Assembly: GCF_001273775.1 (NCBI RefSeq)
Contig: NZ_CP011801.1
Location: 434,001 to 498,000 of the forward strand
Length of the DNA stretch: 64,000 bases
DNA from: Nitrospira moscoviensis
GTDB lineage: Bacteria; Nitrospirota; Nitrospiria; Nitrospirales; Nitrospiraceae
Direction: 5' to 3'
The notes below the pieces were generated by a model. That model had not been told where the DNA came from. It saw nothing but the letters and a program-made list of their open reading frames with translations, and made no database searches. Made by a program: the position numbers and the translations under genes. How positions within the stretch are numbered: the first letter of the stretch is position 1; each line of letters starts with the position of its first letter. Of this stretch, positions 1-8,711 are shown one piece after another.

Positions 1-150
1 GAGAAAGCGATCCCGGCGATTTTGGACGCGGCGAACCGGCTGGATTGCCGGCTGGACTTTATCGACTATCACCGGCCTCGATTGGACGACGTGTTCATCG
101 CCCATACCGGACGGTCCATCAAAGACGACGTGCCGGCAAAGGAGGGGTAG
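1..150 (+). CDS. ABC transporter ATP-binding protein, C-terminal end (partial)
   Basis: The first reading frame is open from base 1 to a TAG at 148-150 and gives 49 residues. The tail contains LDDVFIAHTGRS, which matches the C-terminal signature of DrrA/NatA-type ABC ATPases (the DUF4162 region, usually L-D/E-D-V-F-x-x-x-T-G). The Walker motifs lie outside the window. It is followed after 82 bp by an ABC-2 permease on the same strand, so the two probably form one exporter. The substrate cannot be told from this fragment. Confidence 0.85.
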   Translation, partial: EKAIPAILDAANRLDCRLDFIDYHRPRLDDVFIAHTGRSIKDDVPAKEG

Positions 151-151
151 A

Positions 152-232
152 CGTGATGCGTGAAACGTCATGCGAGAGGCCGTGGTCTATCCGCGGCTTG
201 CGCTTCACGCTTCACGTGTCACGCTTCACGCT
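152..232. repeat. Mirrored heptamer repeat (GCGTGAA family) between exporter genes
   Basis: The left arm near 155-175 has GCGTGAAACGTCATGCG and the right arm at 197-232 has repeated CGCTTCACG units. The arms are roughly reverse complements, with units about 7 nt long. The element starts just after the ATPase stop and ends at the permease ATG, leaving no obvious Shine-Dalgarno site for the permease. The same family occurs at 43931-44012, and a single arm occurs at 10328-10350. Confidence 0.7.
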
Positions 233-1012
233 ATGAAGGACTATTGGCAGGAAATATCGGCTTTGACGATGCGGTGGGTGCGGCGGTTGAGCCGCGAGAA
301 GTTCAGCATGCTGTTCACGCTGGTCCAGCCGATGCTGTTCTGGTTGATCTTTTTCGGGAACCTGTTCCAGCGGGCGGCGGATACGCAGGTCACGCAGGCG
401 CCGAACTACATCAGCTTCCTGGCGGCCGGGGTGGTCGTCATGACGGTGCTGAACAACGGCCTGGCCGGCGGCGTCGATCTGCTCTTCGACAAGGAGAACG
501 GCTTTCTCGAGCGGCTCATGTCCACCCCGATCCACCGCAGCTCGGTCATTCTCAGCCGCTTCCTCTTCGTGATGACGATCACGTCGCTGCAAGTGCTAGT
601 GATCCTCGGCGTCGCGTTCCTGTTCGGCGTCCGGCCGGCCACGGGGCTGCTGGGGGTGGCGACCATCTTGGTCATCGGCATGCTCTTCGGCGTCGGGCTC
701 ACCGCGATCTCGATGGCCATGGCGTTTTCCGTGAAGAGCCACGGCGACTTTTTCTCCGTGCTCGGGTTCCTCTCGCTGCCGATGATTTTCCTGAGCTCGG
801 CGCTGGTTCCCTTGGCCGCGATGCCGGGCTGGATGAGCGTTCTGGCTCAGTTCAATCCGATGACCTGGGCCATCGATGCCGTGCGGCCGTTGATCTTGTC
901 CGGCTGGAGCGAGGCCCTGCCGCACGTCGGCATGGTGCTCGTCGTACTGGTGATCTTCGATGCGCTGTGTCTCTACGGCGGCGCCAAGGCGTTCCGCCGG
1001 GCGATGGGATGA
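233..1012 (+). CDS. ABC-2 type transporter permease
   Basis: This 259-residue integral membrane protein has about six hydrophobic segments and the ABC-2 family layout. A cytoplasmic N-terminus is followed by the first membrane segment (MLFTLVQPMLFWLIFFGNLF) and the family motif region around KENGFLERLMSTPIHR. It would form the channel of the exporter whose ATPase ends at 150. ATG 233 is chosen because it precedes the conserved part; the frame upstream of it is only repeat sequence. Related exporters carry drugs, polysaccharides or lipids, and the substrate here is unknown. Confidence 0.9.
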   Translation: MKDYWQEISALTMRWVRRLSREKFSMLFTLVQPMLFWLIFFGNLFQRAADTQVTQAPNYISFLAAGVVVMTVLNNGLAGGVDLLFDKENGFLERLMSTPIHRSSVILSRFLFVMTITSLQVLVILGVAFLFGVRPATGLLGVATILVIGMLFGVGLTAISMAMAFSVKSHGDFFSVLGFLSLPMIFLSSALVPLAAMPGWMSVLAQFNPMTWAIDAVRPLILSGWSEALPHVGMVLVVLVIFDALCLYGGAKAFRRAMG

Positions 1013-1026
1013 TGCGGAGCGGGACG

Positions 1027-1887
1027 ATGATCATTCCTGAAAGCCAGATTCGCGCCTTGATCAGGCTCCTGTCCGACGAGGACGACCGGATCGTGCAGAC
1101 CATCAGCGGCAAGCTGATCGACATCGGCCCGTCCGCCGTCCCCCTTTTGCAGGAAGCCGAGATCGAACAGCCCGAGATGGCGGACCGGATCGCCTCCATC
1201 CTCGAAGAAATCCGCGGCGGCAAGTTGGAGGAGGAGCTGGCGGAACAGGCCCGGCGGTCCGACGATGCGATGAGCCTGGAAGCCGGCGCCTTCATCATCG
1301 CGCGCTATGCCTATCCGACGCTCGACGTGGCCCGGTACCGCAGCCTGCTCGATACGATGGCGCGGGAAGTGCGCGACCGCATCGGGTCCCGTGCCTCGGG
1401 AGAGGAGACGGTCAACGCCCTGAACCGGTACGTCTTCACCGAGCAAGGCTTCAGGGGCAACACCAAGAACTACTACGAGATCGAAAACAGCTATATCAAT
1501 TGCGTGATGGACCGGCGGGTCGGCATTCCGATCAGCCTCTCGGTCGTCTACCTGTTGATCGGCCATCGGCTGGCGCTGCCCCTGTTCGGTATCGGCATGC
1601 CCGGCCACTTCCTCGTCAAGTACGAGTCCGACCGCTATAAAATCTTCATCGATTGTTTCAACGGCGGCGCGCTGCTCACGGAAAAGAATTGCGCCCGATT
1701 CCTGACGGAGGCGGGCTACGGGTTCGATGAAAAATATCTCGCCAAGAGTCCCACCAGAGCCATCCTCTCCCGCATGCTCAAGAATCTGCTGGCCATCTAT
1801 GCCAAGATGGACGAGCCGGTGAAGACCGCCCGGTTGACGAAGTTCATCGAGATCCTCGGCGGAGAGCCGCGGGAAGAAGGCTTGTAA
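1027..1887 (+). CDS. SirB1/transglutaminase-like family protein
   Basis: A 286-residue soluble protein. The N-terminal part (about residues 1-75) resembles a short HEAT-like helical segment. It is followed by a SirB1-type transglutaminase-like core with NYYEIENSYINCVMDRRVG and GIGMPGHFLVKY, the hallmarks of the family. The biochemical role of SirB1 proteins is not well defined. GGAG at 1016-1019 favours ATG 1027; ATG 1009, overlapping the permease stop, is an alternative. The gene directly follows the exporter genes and is probably co-transcribed. Confidence 0.85.
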   Translation: MIIPESQIRALIRLLSDEDDRIVQTISGKLIDIGPSAVPLLQEAEIEQPEMADRIASILEEIRGGKLEEELAEQARRSDDAMSLEAGAFIIARYAYPTLDVARYRSLLDTMAREVRDRIGSRASGEETVNALNRYVFTEQGFRGNTKNYYEIENSYINCVMDRRVGIPISLSVVYLLIGHRLALPLFGIGMPGHFLVKYESDRYKIFIDCFNGGALLTEKNCARFLTEAGYGFDEKYLAKSPTRAILSRMLKNLLAIYAKMDEPVKTARLTKFIEILGGEPREEGL

Positions 1888-1951
1888 GGCGCCTCCGTTC
1901 GTGGTGAGCCCGTCGAACCATGCACAGTTTGTTGTGACACCTCGGGGTATG

Positions 1952-1993
1952 CCCTTCGACAAGCTTCCTTCGACAAGCTCAGGGCAGGCAGGG
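1952..1993. repeat. CTTCGACAAGCTCAGG-type intergenic repeat
   Basis: Two successive copies of CCTTCGACAAGCT, the second continuing into CAGGGCAGGC, lie between the convergent SirB1-like and MBL-hydrolase genes. The same motif, usually read as CCTGAGCxxGTCGAAGG, recurs at 12726-12789, 47975-48024 and in part at 16334-16353. Motifs of this kind are known as dispersed intergenic repeats in many bacteria. Confidence 0.75.
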
Positions 1994-2001
1994 CACGTCT
2001 T

Positions 2002-2757
2002 TCATAGGCGGATGGTCATCAAGTCGCTCGCTTTCGTGATTCTGCCGCCGAACTCCTCCGCCGCCTGCGCCGTGACGTCATACCGCTCCGCCAGCGGATA
2101 AAAATGGGAGAGAATCAACCGCGTGGCGGCCGCCTCGCGCGCCACTTGCCCGCATTGCCCGGCGTGGAGATGGACGGGTCCCGGCCGATTGGCGGGGTAG
2201 GAACAGTCCAGAATCGCCGCATCGGCGTCGCCGCAGAGCCGCACGAGATTTTCGCAATATTCCGAATCGCCGGAGTAGGCCACCGCCTTCCCCCCATATT
2301 CCACGCGATAGCCGAGACAGTGCAGATCGGGACTGTGCGTGACCGTGCGCGGCCGGATGGTGGTGTCGCCGATTTTGAAAGGCCGGTCCGAGACCTCTTT
2401 GAACCGGACGGCGAACCGGGGTTCCGTAAATCCCGGCAAGGTCTCGAAGAGCGTGCGAAACAGCCGCTCCGTGCCGTGAGGGCCGATCACGGTGAGCGGG
2501 CCGCGCGTGCCGCCCTGATATTTCGTGACGATCTGCGCGTCGAAGAAGAACGTCAGGAAATCCGAACAGTGATCGGCATGGAAATGGGAAAACAAGATGT
2601 GCGTGATCGCGTGGCGGTCGACACCGGTCTTGAGGAGATTCGTCAAGGTACGCGGCCCGAAGTCGAACAGCAGGGTCTGATCGGTCCGGACCAGGTAGCC
2701 GGCGGCGGCGCGGGTCGGATGGAGATTCGTGCCGGAGCCCAGGATCGTGACGCGCAT
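2002..2757 (-). CDS. MBL-fold metallo-hydrolase, ribonuclease Z-like
   Basis: A 251-residue metallo-beta-lactamase fold protein. The zinc motif HFHADHCSD (HxHxDH) is followed by AYSGDSEYCEN, with the bridging aspartate, and LILSHFYP with the distal histidine. The N-terminal VTILGSGTN strand and the overall order resemble RNase Z/ElaC-like phosphodiesterases, though the flexible exosite arm is not clear. ATG 2757 overlaps the stop of the upstream MarR gene (TGATG), which indicates translational coupling. An upstream in-frame GTG at 2760 is also possible. The substrate is unknown. Confidence 0.85.
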   Translation of the reverse strand: MRVTILGSGTNLHPTRAAAGYLVRTDQTLLFDFGPRTLTNLLKTGVDRHAITHILFSHFHADHCSDFLTFFFDAQIVTKYQGGTRGPLTVIGPHGTERLFRTLFETLPGFTEPRFAVRFKEVSDRPFKIGDTTIRPRTVTHSPDLHCLGYRVEYGGKAVAYSGDSEYCENLVRLCGDADAAILDCSYPANRPGPVHLHAGQCGQVAREAAATRLILSHFYPLAERYDVTAQAAEEFGGRITKASDLMTIRL

Positions 2758-3218
2758 CACGAGACCGCCTCATCCTTCTTAAAACTATCGCGGAGCCGCA
2801 GCAGCAGGGTGCGGGTCTGCTCGACTTCCTGCCGGCTGAGGGCGCGCTCGAAGAAGGGACGCAAAAAGGCGATGTGGGAGGCAAACGTGCGTTGGAACAG
2901 GGCATAGCCTTTGTCGGTGAGGCGGATCTTGGTGAAACGGCGGTCGCCCGCCACCGCGTCACGCCGGATCAGCCCCTTCTTCGCCAGCCGGTCCAGCACG
3001 CCGGTGAGTGTGCCCTTTGTCACCAGGGTGCGCGCCGATAACTCGGAACAGGTCAGTCCGTCCGTGTCGCCCAGGGTGGCGATCACGTCGAATTGCGAGG
3101 GGGTCAGTTTGAGGGTCTTGATGTGCCGATTGTCGGCGCGGGCAAAGGCCAGATAAGCTTCGACGAGGGGACGGACGAGCTTCAGATAGGGATCGTCCTT
3201 GAGATCCGGCAATTCCAT
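2757..3218 (-). CDS. MarR family transcriptional regulator
   Basis: A 153-residue winged-helix protein. It has the MarR core: LTPSQFDVIATLG, then LSARTLVTKGTLTGVLDRLAKKGLI as recognition region (quoted in part), and the wing DRRFTKIRLTDKG. MarR proteins are dimers that usually repress a neighbouring gene until a small ligand binds. The overlap with the MBL-hydrolase gene suggests that this operon is its target. ATG 3218 is used; the frame extends upstream to 3320 but runs into repeat-like sequence (CTTGAGCGAGTCGAAAGG at 3263-3280). Confidence 0.88.
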   Translation of the reverse strand: MELPDLKDDPYLKLVRPLVEAYLAFARADNRHIKTLKLTPSQFDVIATLGDTDGLTCSELSARTLVTKGTLTGVLDRLAKKGLIRRDAVAGDRRFTKIRLTDKGYALFQRTFASHIAFLRPFFERALSRQEVEQTRTLLLRLRDSFKKDEAVS

Positions 3219-3346
3219 GGCCGGAGAATAGAGGGAACCACAGCAACCGTCAAGCTGCTGGCCTTGAGCGAGTCGAAAGGTCGAGGGCGGCATCTCCGGT
3301 GAGGGCTCTTGCTCACCCACCCGCAGCCCCGTATGATCCTGCTCCC

Positions 3347-3979
3347 ATGACGCGTCGCGACGAACGAGGCCAAGCCAATCTTACGGCCATTGCGATTCTG
3401 ATCGGCCTGGTCATCGCCGGTGTGTGGGTCTGGAAGCGGCTTCCCACCGAGACGCAGGAATATATCATCGATGACGCGTTGCCCCTCGCGGCCGGGGCCA
3501 TCCTCGCCGTGGTGCTGGGGCAGGTCATCGTCAAGAAAATCCGGCGACGGCGGCACGTCCGCCGGGAGCGGGACCGGCTCATGGCGGTCTTTCAGAACGA
3601 AACCGCTCAGGACAAAAAGCTGGAGTTGTCTTTTGCGCTCGCCGAGCTCAACGACTACCGCATCGAAGGATTGGAGGCGGTCGCTCCCGAGCTCAAAGCC
3701 CTCTGGATCGGAACGCTCCGGCGCGCTGTCGGAGACAAGCAACATCGCATTCGCGGCATGGCGGCCAGCCACTTGGGTATCTTGCAGGACAGCACTGTCG
3801 TGCCGCTGCTTCTGAAGGCGCTCGACGACGACCATGCCTACGTGCGCTCCTGCGCCGCGCTCGGGCTGGGCCGCCTGCGCGCGACGGAAGCGCGCGACCG
3901 GTTGATGGCGGTGATGGAGGAAGATTGGGATCAGACGGTCCGCAGTCGCGCGAAGGAAGCGGTGGAGCGGATGCGGTAA
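3347..3979 (+). CDS. Membrane-anchored HEAT-repeat protein
   Basis: A 210-residue protein with two N-terminal hydrophobic segments (about residues 13-31 and 45-65), a basic stretch KKIRRRRHVRRERDR, and a C-terminal HEAT/PBS-lyase-like array. The repeats GMAASHLGILQDSTVVPLLL and SCAALGLGRLRATEARDRL are typical. Such arrays bind proteins; no catalytic motif is seen. The start is the first ATG giving a sensible membrane N-terminus. Confidence 0.75.
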   Translation: MTRRDERGQANLTAIAILIGLVIAGVWVWKRLPTETQEYIIDDALPLAAGAILAVVLGQVIVKKIRRRRHVRRERDRLMAVFQNETAQDKKLELSFALAELNDYRIEGLEAVAPELKALWIGTLRRAVGDKQHRIRGMAASHLGILQDSTVVPLLLKALDDDHAYVRSCAALGLGRLRATEARDRLMAVMEEDWDQTVRSRAKEAVERMR

Positions 3980-3983
3980 GGTC

Positions 3984-4814
3984 CTATTCCCACTCGACCA
4001 GGACGATTTCCGGCCGGCAGTTGAACCGGAAGGGCAGAAACGACCAGCCCAAGCCTCGATTCACATACAGTCGCCGGCCCTGGACTTCATGATGGCCGTC
4101 GATGCGCCCCGCGCACCCGGGCGGCAGCCAGAACGTCGGCACCCCGGGGATGCGCCATTGCCCGCCATGGCTGTGCCCGCAGAGAATCAAGTCCACTTCG
4201 TGATGCGCCTCCATCTGGTCCAAGATATTGGGCGCGTGAGCGAGCAGAAGCGTAAAGCGGCGGTCGGTCCGAGGCGGCAGGCAGCGCAGATCGGCCCGGT
4301 GGAGCGAAGGATCATCCACCCCCACGATGGCCAGTTCGCCGGCGCCGGTGTCGATCAAGGCGGTCTGGTTGACGAGCAGGGTGATCTTGTGCCGGTCCGC
4401 CAGCTCCGCGTAGTGCGACACCGGCACGCCGCTGTAATGATCGTGATTGCCCAAGGTGATGTAGAGCGGCGCGATCTCGCGCAGGCGGGCGAGAAAACGA
4501 AACAGATGGGGCAGCCCTTCCGGCACGTTCAGAAGATCGCCGGTGATGAAGATCCAATCGGGGCGGAGGCGCTCGACTGTCTCCACCACGCCGTCGTGGC
4601 GCGAGTGATAGCGGTCGAGATGGAGGTCGCTCAGATGGACCGCGCGGCGGCCGGCCAGCGCCGGATGAGCATGCGTCAGCGTCGACACATCATGGGAGGA
4701 AAGGCCGTATTCCCAGTGCGGCACCCAGCTGAAGACGCGGTAGAACGGCTCGCTGAGGCAATGGCCCACGAAGTACCGCAGGCGATCCGACCAGGGCATC
4801 CGCCGTCGCATCAT
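3984..4814 (-). CDS. Metallophosphoesterase (YkuE/YaeI-like)
   Basis: A 276-residue calcineurin-like phosphoesterase. All metal motifs are present in order: HLSDLHLDRYHS (DxH), FITGDLLN (GD), LGNHDHY (GNHD/E), LLLAHAPN and CGHSHGGQ (GHxH). The last block and the C-terminal PFRFNCRPEIVLVEW match the YkuE/LpxG-like membrane-associated branch, which includes UDP-diacylglucosamine hydrolases. Its exact substrate cannot be assigned. The start overlaps the upstream gene's stop (ATGA at 4811-4814). Confidence 0.88.
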   Translation of the reverse strand: MMRRRMPWSDRLRYFVGHCLSEPFYRVFSWVPHWEYGLSSHDVSTLTHAHPALAGRRAVHLSDLHLDRYHSRHDGVVETVERLRPDWIFITGDLLNVPEGLPHLFRFLARLREIAPLYITLGNHDHYSGVPVSHYAELADRHKITLLVNQTALIDTGAGELAIVGVDDPSLHRADLRCLPPRTDRRFTLLLAHAPNILDQMEAHHEVDLILCGHSHGGQWRIPGVPTFWLPPGCAGRIDGHHEVQGRRLYVNRGLGWSFLPFRFNCRPEIVLVEWE

Positions 4815-5428
4815 TGGGCGACTCGATCCAACTCGGCGCGGTCGGCGGCGGTGACGCGGTACCCCTTGTCGTAGAGCTGTCCCATGCCGTTCATCAAGCT
4901 TTCCAGATTGCGCGATTGGTACCAGGCGTCGAAGCGGTCGGTGAGGGCGGCGGCATGGGTGAGGACCGAGTGGGTGGGGTCATAGGTCAAGGCCAGCGAC
5001 TGGAACAGATCGCCCAATTCTTCGCCGCTGTAGCGGGCGTCGTCGTCCCGGTCGCCGACGAGGGCGAATTCATAGAACGTCAAACTGACGGACAGGGAGG
5101 TCTGGGTCCGATGAAAATCCTGGCGCACCGCCTCCAGCCCGCCCGGATACTCGCGCAGGCACTCTTCGCGGCTGGGCGGCTGCAGGACGGGATCCCAGCG
5201 GATCGATTGGACCGCCGGAGGAGCCGGTTTCTGTTTTTCCTGCTGATAAAACCAGTTGGTGCAGCCGCTGGCTTTGGCGAAGGCGATCTTGTCCGTCTGG
5301 ACCTGGCGCTCAATGTGACGGCTGAAGCGATCGAAGACGCCGTTCGCTTCGTAGGCCTCGGCGCCGGCAACCCAAGAGGGGAGGCTCAGCGGTACGAGCA
5401 TCGTGAGCGACAGCATGGCGCGGCGCAT
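4811..5428 (-). CDS. Exported hypothetical protein with an EF-hand-like loop
   Basis: A 205-residue protein of unknown function. ATG 5428 is preceded by AGAGG and opens a signal peptide (MRRAMLSLTMLVPLSLPSWV, cleavage probably after VAGA). Around residues 139-150 the sequence DRDDDARYSGEE fits the EF-hand loop pattern with acids at positions 1, 3, 5 and 12, so a calcium site is possible. The two tryptophans in the N-terminal half and the paired cysteines (GCTNWF and EECLREY) may be structural. It is coupled by overlap to the metallophosphoesterase gene. Confidence 0.65.
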   Translation of the reverse strand: MRRAMLSLTMLVPLSLPSWVAGAEAYEANGVFDRFSRHIERQVQTDKIAFAKASGCTNWFYQQEKQKPAPPAVQSIRWDPVLQPPSREECLREYPGGLEAVRQDFHRTQTSLSVSLTFYEFALVGDRDDDARYSGEELGDLFQSLALTYDPTHSVLTHAAALTDRFDAWYQSRNLESLMNGMGQLYDKGYRVTAADRAELDRVAQ

Positions 5429-5528
5429 GAGCCTCTTTCCCTCAACCGTGAGCATTGGCGAAACTCGAGACGTGACAGGGCCGACAGGGCAAGTATACCA
5501 TGAACGACGGGTCCTCTTTTCTACGGAC

Positions 5529-6617
5529 ATGAATCCCGCATCACAACAAGAGAGGCATGGCGACGGCGCCGTGACCGACCGGCCAGAGCCGTTCCTGACC
5601 GCGTCCATTCCGGGGATCGGGGGTCGGATCCGGACTGCGCCGGAGGATTTTCAGGTCGAGGAACGGCCCTTATATCTGCCGTGCGGGGAGGGCGAGCACC
5701 TCTATGGCAAGATCACGAAACGAAATCTATCGACGCCGGATCTGGTGCGGCGGCTGTCGTCCGTTCTGGGCGTCAAAGCGCAGTCGATCGGCGTAGCGGG
5801 GCTCAAAGATGCCAGGGCGGTCACCACGCAGATGATTTCCTTCCAGGGCGTTGTTCCGGAGCGGCTGGCGGGTCTCAAGCCGGACGAGCAGGTGCTGCAG
5901 ATCGAGATCCTCGGGAGACATCGAAACCGGCTGCGCACCGGGCACCACGCCGGCAATCGTTTCCGCATCGTCATTCGGGAGGTCGCCGGTCACGCGGCGG
6001 AGTCTGTGCCCACCGTGCTGGATGCGCTGCGCCGGCGCGGGGTGCCGAATTATTTCGGGCCGCAGCGCCAGGGCAAGGGCGGCGACAATTACGCGCTCGG
6101 CGCGGCCTTGCTGAACGACCCACGCCGCCGTGCGAAGATGAGCCGGAACCGGCGGATGTGGTTTCTCAATGCCTATCAGTCCTTCTTGTTCAATCGCATC
6201 GTCGCGAAGCGGATCGAGTCCATCGATCGGCTGTATGCCGGCGACTGGGCGATGAAATTGGAAAACGGGGCCTGTTTTCAGGTTCAAGATCCCGAGCAGG
6301 AGCAGCCCAGAGCCGACCGGTTTGAAATCAGCCCGACGGGCATCTTATTCGGCTCCCGTGTCTCCTGGGCGGCGGGTGAGCCGGGCCGCATCGAAGAGGC
6401 CGTGGTGGCGGAAGCCGGGACGACGCGGGAAGCTCTCATCGCAGCCGCCAAGGCGTGCGGGTTTCGCGGCGAGCGCCGCGCGCTCCGGGTTCCGCTCGCC
6501 GACCTCGACTGGTCGCTGGAGGGATCAGCCCTCACCCTCTCGTTTGCGTTGCCTCCCGGCGCCTATGCCACCAGCGTGTTGCGAGAGGTCATGAAAGCAG
6601 ATCTCGGCCCATCGTAA
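5529..6617 (+). CDS. truD: tRNA pseudouridine(13) synthase TruD
   Basis: A 362-residue TruD-family enzyme that converts U13 of tRNA to pseudouridine. The N-terminal RTAPEDFQVEE and the catalytic block GVAGLKDARAVTTQ, with the nucleophilic aspartate in KDA, are diagnostic. RNYFGPQRQGKGGDN-like sequence (VPNYFGPQRQGKGG) and the TRUD insertion domain follow. The start is ATG 5529; a longer open frame begins at 5403 but overlaps the opposite-strand signal-peptide gene. It is divergent from the exported protein gene. Confidence 0.92.
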   Translation: MNPASQQERHGDGAVTDRPEPFLTASIPGIGGRIRTAPEDFQVEERPLYLPCGEGEHLYGKITKRNLSTPDLVRRLSSVLGVKAQSIGVAGLKDARAVTTQMISFQGVVPERLAGLKPDEQVLQIEILGRHRNRLRTGHHAGNRFRIVIREVAGHAAESVPTVLDALRRRGVPNYFGPQRQGKGGDNYALGAALLNDPRRRAKMSRNRRMWFLNAYQSFLFNRIVAKRIESIDRLYAGDWAMKLENGACFQVQDPEQEQPRADRFEISPTGILFGSRVSWAAGEPGRIEEAVVAEAGTTREALIAAAKACGFRGERRALRVPLADLDWSLEGSALTLSFALPPGAYATSVLREVMKADLGPS

Positions 6618-6669
6618 ACACTTCTCTTCCAGCCTCCCTCCATGCCTGCCAGGTGGTAGAATCAGGACC

Positions 6670-7914
6670 ATGACGCATTACCAGGAAACGGTCGTGTTGA
6701 GCGGCCATATTATCGATTCGCTGTTGCTGGCCAAGGTGCTCGACATCATTCTCATGATGGGCGGCACGTTCGATCTCGCGGAAGTCACGATCGGCAAGAC
6801 GCGTGAAGAACCGTCCCGCGCCCGCATCGTCGTCCAGGCCGGGTCGAGCGCGCTGCTCGACGACATCCTCAAGGCCATCCAGCCGCACGGCGCGGCCATC
6901 GAGCGGGAGTCCGACTGCCGCACGGAAGCGGCTCCGGCGGACGGCGTGCTGCCGGAGCACTTTTACGCCACCACCCATCTCCCGACGGAAGTGCGTGTGA
7001 ACGGGCGCTGGCTCGAAGTGCACGGGATGGAAATGGATCTGGCCATCGTCGTCGATCCGCTCGCCTGGTCGGCCCGCACCGTGCCGATGGGTGACGTCCG
7101 CAGCGGGGATCGCGTCGTGGTGGGCCGCGAGGGTGTCCGTGTGACCCCGCTGCGGCGCCCGGCGGAGCGGGACGTGTTCGGCTTTATGGAATCGCAGGTG
7201 TCCGCGGAACGGCCGCATGCCCACGTCATCGCCGATATCGCGGCTCGGATGCGGCAGTTGCGGGATCGCATGGGCCGAGGGGAAGCCGGGGGCAAGGTGC
7301 TGCTTGCCGGGGGACCGGCGATCATCCATTCAGGGGGCCGGGACGCGCTGACCTGGTTGATCGACGAAGGCTTCATCCATGTGCTGTTTTGCGGCAATGC
7401 CCTGGCCGCGCATGACATGGAGGCCGATCTCTATGGAACGTCGTTGGGGTATGGCCTCACCGCCGGCCGGGTGGTTCCGCACGGCCACGAGCATCATCTG
7501 CGAACGATCAACCGGATCCGCGCCATCGGCAGCATCGACGCGGCGGTGCGGTCCGGCGTGGTGAAAGACGGCATTATGGCGGCCTGCGTGCGGCGGCATG
7601 TCCATGTCGTCATGGCGGGCACGATCCGCGACGATGGGCCTTTGCCGGGCGTTATCACGGACGCGGTCCGGGCGCAAGCCGCGATGCGGGCCGCGATCCC
7701 GGACGTCGGGCTGGCGTTGCTCGTCGCCTCCACGTTGCATTCCGTCGCCACCGGCAATCTGCTGCCGGCCACGGTCCCGTCGGTCTGTGTCGATGTGAAT
7801 CCCTCCGTGCCGACGAAATTGGCGGATCGCGGCAGTTTTCAGGCCGTCGGGTTGGTCATGGACGCCGCCTCGTTTCTGGGGGAGTTGGCCAGGAATTTAG
7901 GGAGGCCCGCATGA
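6670..7914 (+). CDS. TIGR00300/LOR-SDH-domain protein, probable ornithine cyclodeaminase
   Basis: A 414-residue protein of the LOR/SDH bifunctional-enzyme conserved-domain family (TIGR00300). It has an N-terminal ACT-like LOR segment (SGHIIDSLLLAKVLDIILMM) and a C-terminal nucleotide-binding part. In cyanobacteria the same domain is the C-terminal half of AgrE, where it converts ornithine to proline and ammonia, and stand-alone archaeal relatives also act as ornithine cyclodeaminases. The next gene encodes the other AgrE half and overlaps it by 4 bp, so the pair is very probably one pathway. The activity is inferred from family and context. Confidence 0.8.
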   Translation: MTHYQETVVLSGHIIDSLLLAKVLDIILMMGGTFDLAEVTIGKTREEPSRARIVVQAGSSALLDDILKAIQPHGAAIERESDCRTEAAPADGVLPEHFYATTHLPTEVRVNGRWLEVHGMEMDLAIVVDPLAWSARTVPMGDVRSGDRVVVGREGVRVTPLRRPAERDVFGFMESQVSAERPHAHVIADIAARMRQLRDRMGRGEAGGKVLLAGGPAIIHSGGRDALTWLIDEGFIHVLFCGNALAAHDMEADLYGTSLGYGLTAGRVVPHGHEHHLRTINRIRAIGSIDAAVRSGVVKDGIMAACVRRHVHVVMAGTIRDDGPLPGVITDAVRAQAAMRAAIPDVGLALLVASTLHSVATGNLLPATVPSVCVDVNPSVPTKLADRGSFQAVGLVMDAASFLGELARNLGRPA

Positions 7915-8711
7915 GTCGTTTGCTGGTCTGCCCGCCGGACTATTTCGGCATCGAATACGAAATCAATCCCTGGATGCGCGTGAGCAATCGCGTGGACCAT
8001 GCCAGGGCTGTGACCCAGTGGCATGAGCTGATGCGCGTGTTCGAAGAAGACGTGAATGTCGTGCTGGAGCGCATGGCGCCGGTGCCGGGCTTGCCCGATC
8101 TCGTCTTCACCGCCAATGCCGGCGTCGTGGTCGGTCGCACGGCGGTGGTCAGCCGCTTCCGCTACGCCGAGCGGCAACAGGAGGAAGCCCATTTTGAAAA
8201 CTGGTTCCGAACGCACGGATACGAGGTGATGACGCTCGATCAGGGTCTGTACTTCGAAGGGGCCGGCGATTTGCTCGGCTTTCCGGAGTGCTGGTTCGGC
8301 GGCTACCGGCAGCGTTCCGACATTCGGGCCTTTTCGATCCTGAGCGAGCGGTTCCATCGCGAGATCATTCCGCTGGAGCTGATGGATTCGCGGTTCTACC
8401 ATTTGGACACCTGCTTCTGTCCGTTGAGCGGAGGAGACGTGCTGTATTTCCCCTCCGCGTTCGATGCCTACGGTCAGACGGCGATCGCCGACCGAATCCC
8501 TGCCGCACACCGCATTCCTGTTCGCGAACCGGAAGCCCTGCGCTTCGCCTGCAACGCGGTGTGCGTAGGCAAAGACGTCGTGCTCCCCGCCGGATGTCCC
8601 TCCACCGAGTCCGCCTTACAGGCGCGAGGCTACCGCACGCACGCCGTCCACTTGGACGAGTTCATGAAGTCGGGTGGGTCGGCTAAGTGCCTCACGCTAG
8701 CTTTGGACTAG
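7911..8711 (+). CDS. Amidinotransferase-fold arginine dihydrolase (ArgZ-like)
   Basis: A 266-residue protein of the guanidino-group modifying (GME/DDAH) fold. Visible active-site elements are PDLVFTANAG (Asn69), FEGAGD (Glu116), YHLDTCFCP (His164) and the C-terminal GGSAKCLTL with catalytic Cys260. The asparagine in FTANAG fits the residue reported to make cyanobacterial ArgZ/AgrE an arginine dihydrolase (arginine to ornithine, CO2 and two ammonia) instead of a deiminase. The 4-bp overlap (ATGA) with the LOR-SDH gene couples the two. Dimethylarginine hydrolase activity is a less likely alternative. Confidence 0.82.
   Translation: MSRLLVCPPDYFGIEYEINPWMRVSNRVDHARAVTQWHELMRVFEEDVNVVLERMAPVPGLPDLVFTANAGVVVGRTAVVSRFRYAERQQEEAHFENWFRTHGYEVMTLDQGLYFEGAGDLLGFPECWFGGYRQRSDIRAFSILSERFHREIIPLELMDSRFYHLDTCFCPLSGGDVLYFPSAFDAYGQTAIADRIPAAHRIPVREPEALRFACNAVCVGKDVVLPAGCPSTESALQARGYRTHAVHLDEFMKSGGSAKCLTLALD

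Noticed and set aside
160..1026. Extension of the SirB1-like protein upstream to base 160.
   Set aside because: That part overlaps the ABC-2 permease gene in another frame and reads as a shadow rich in Arg, Ala and Gly.
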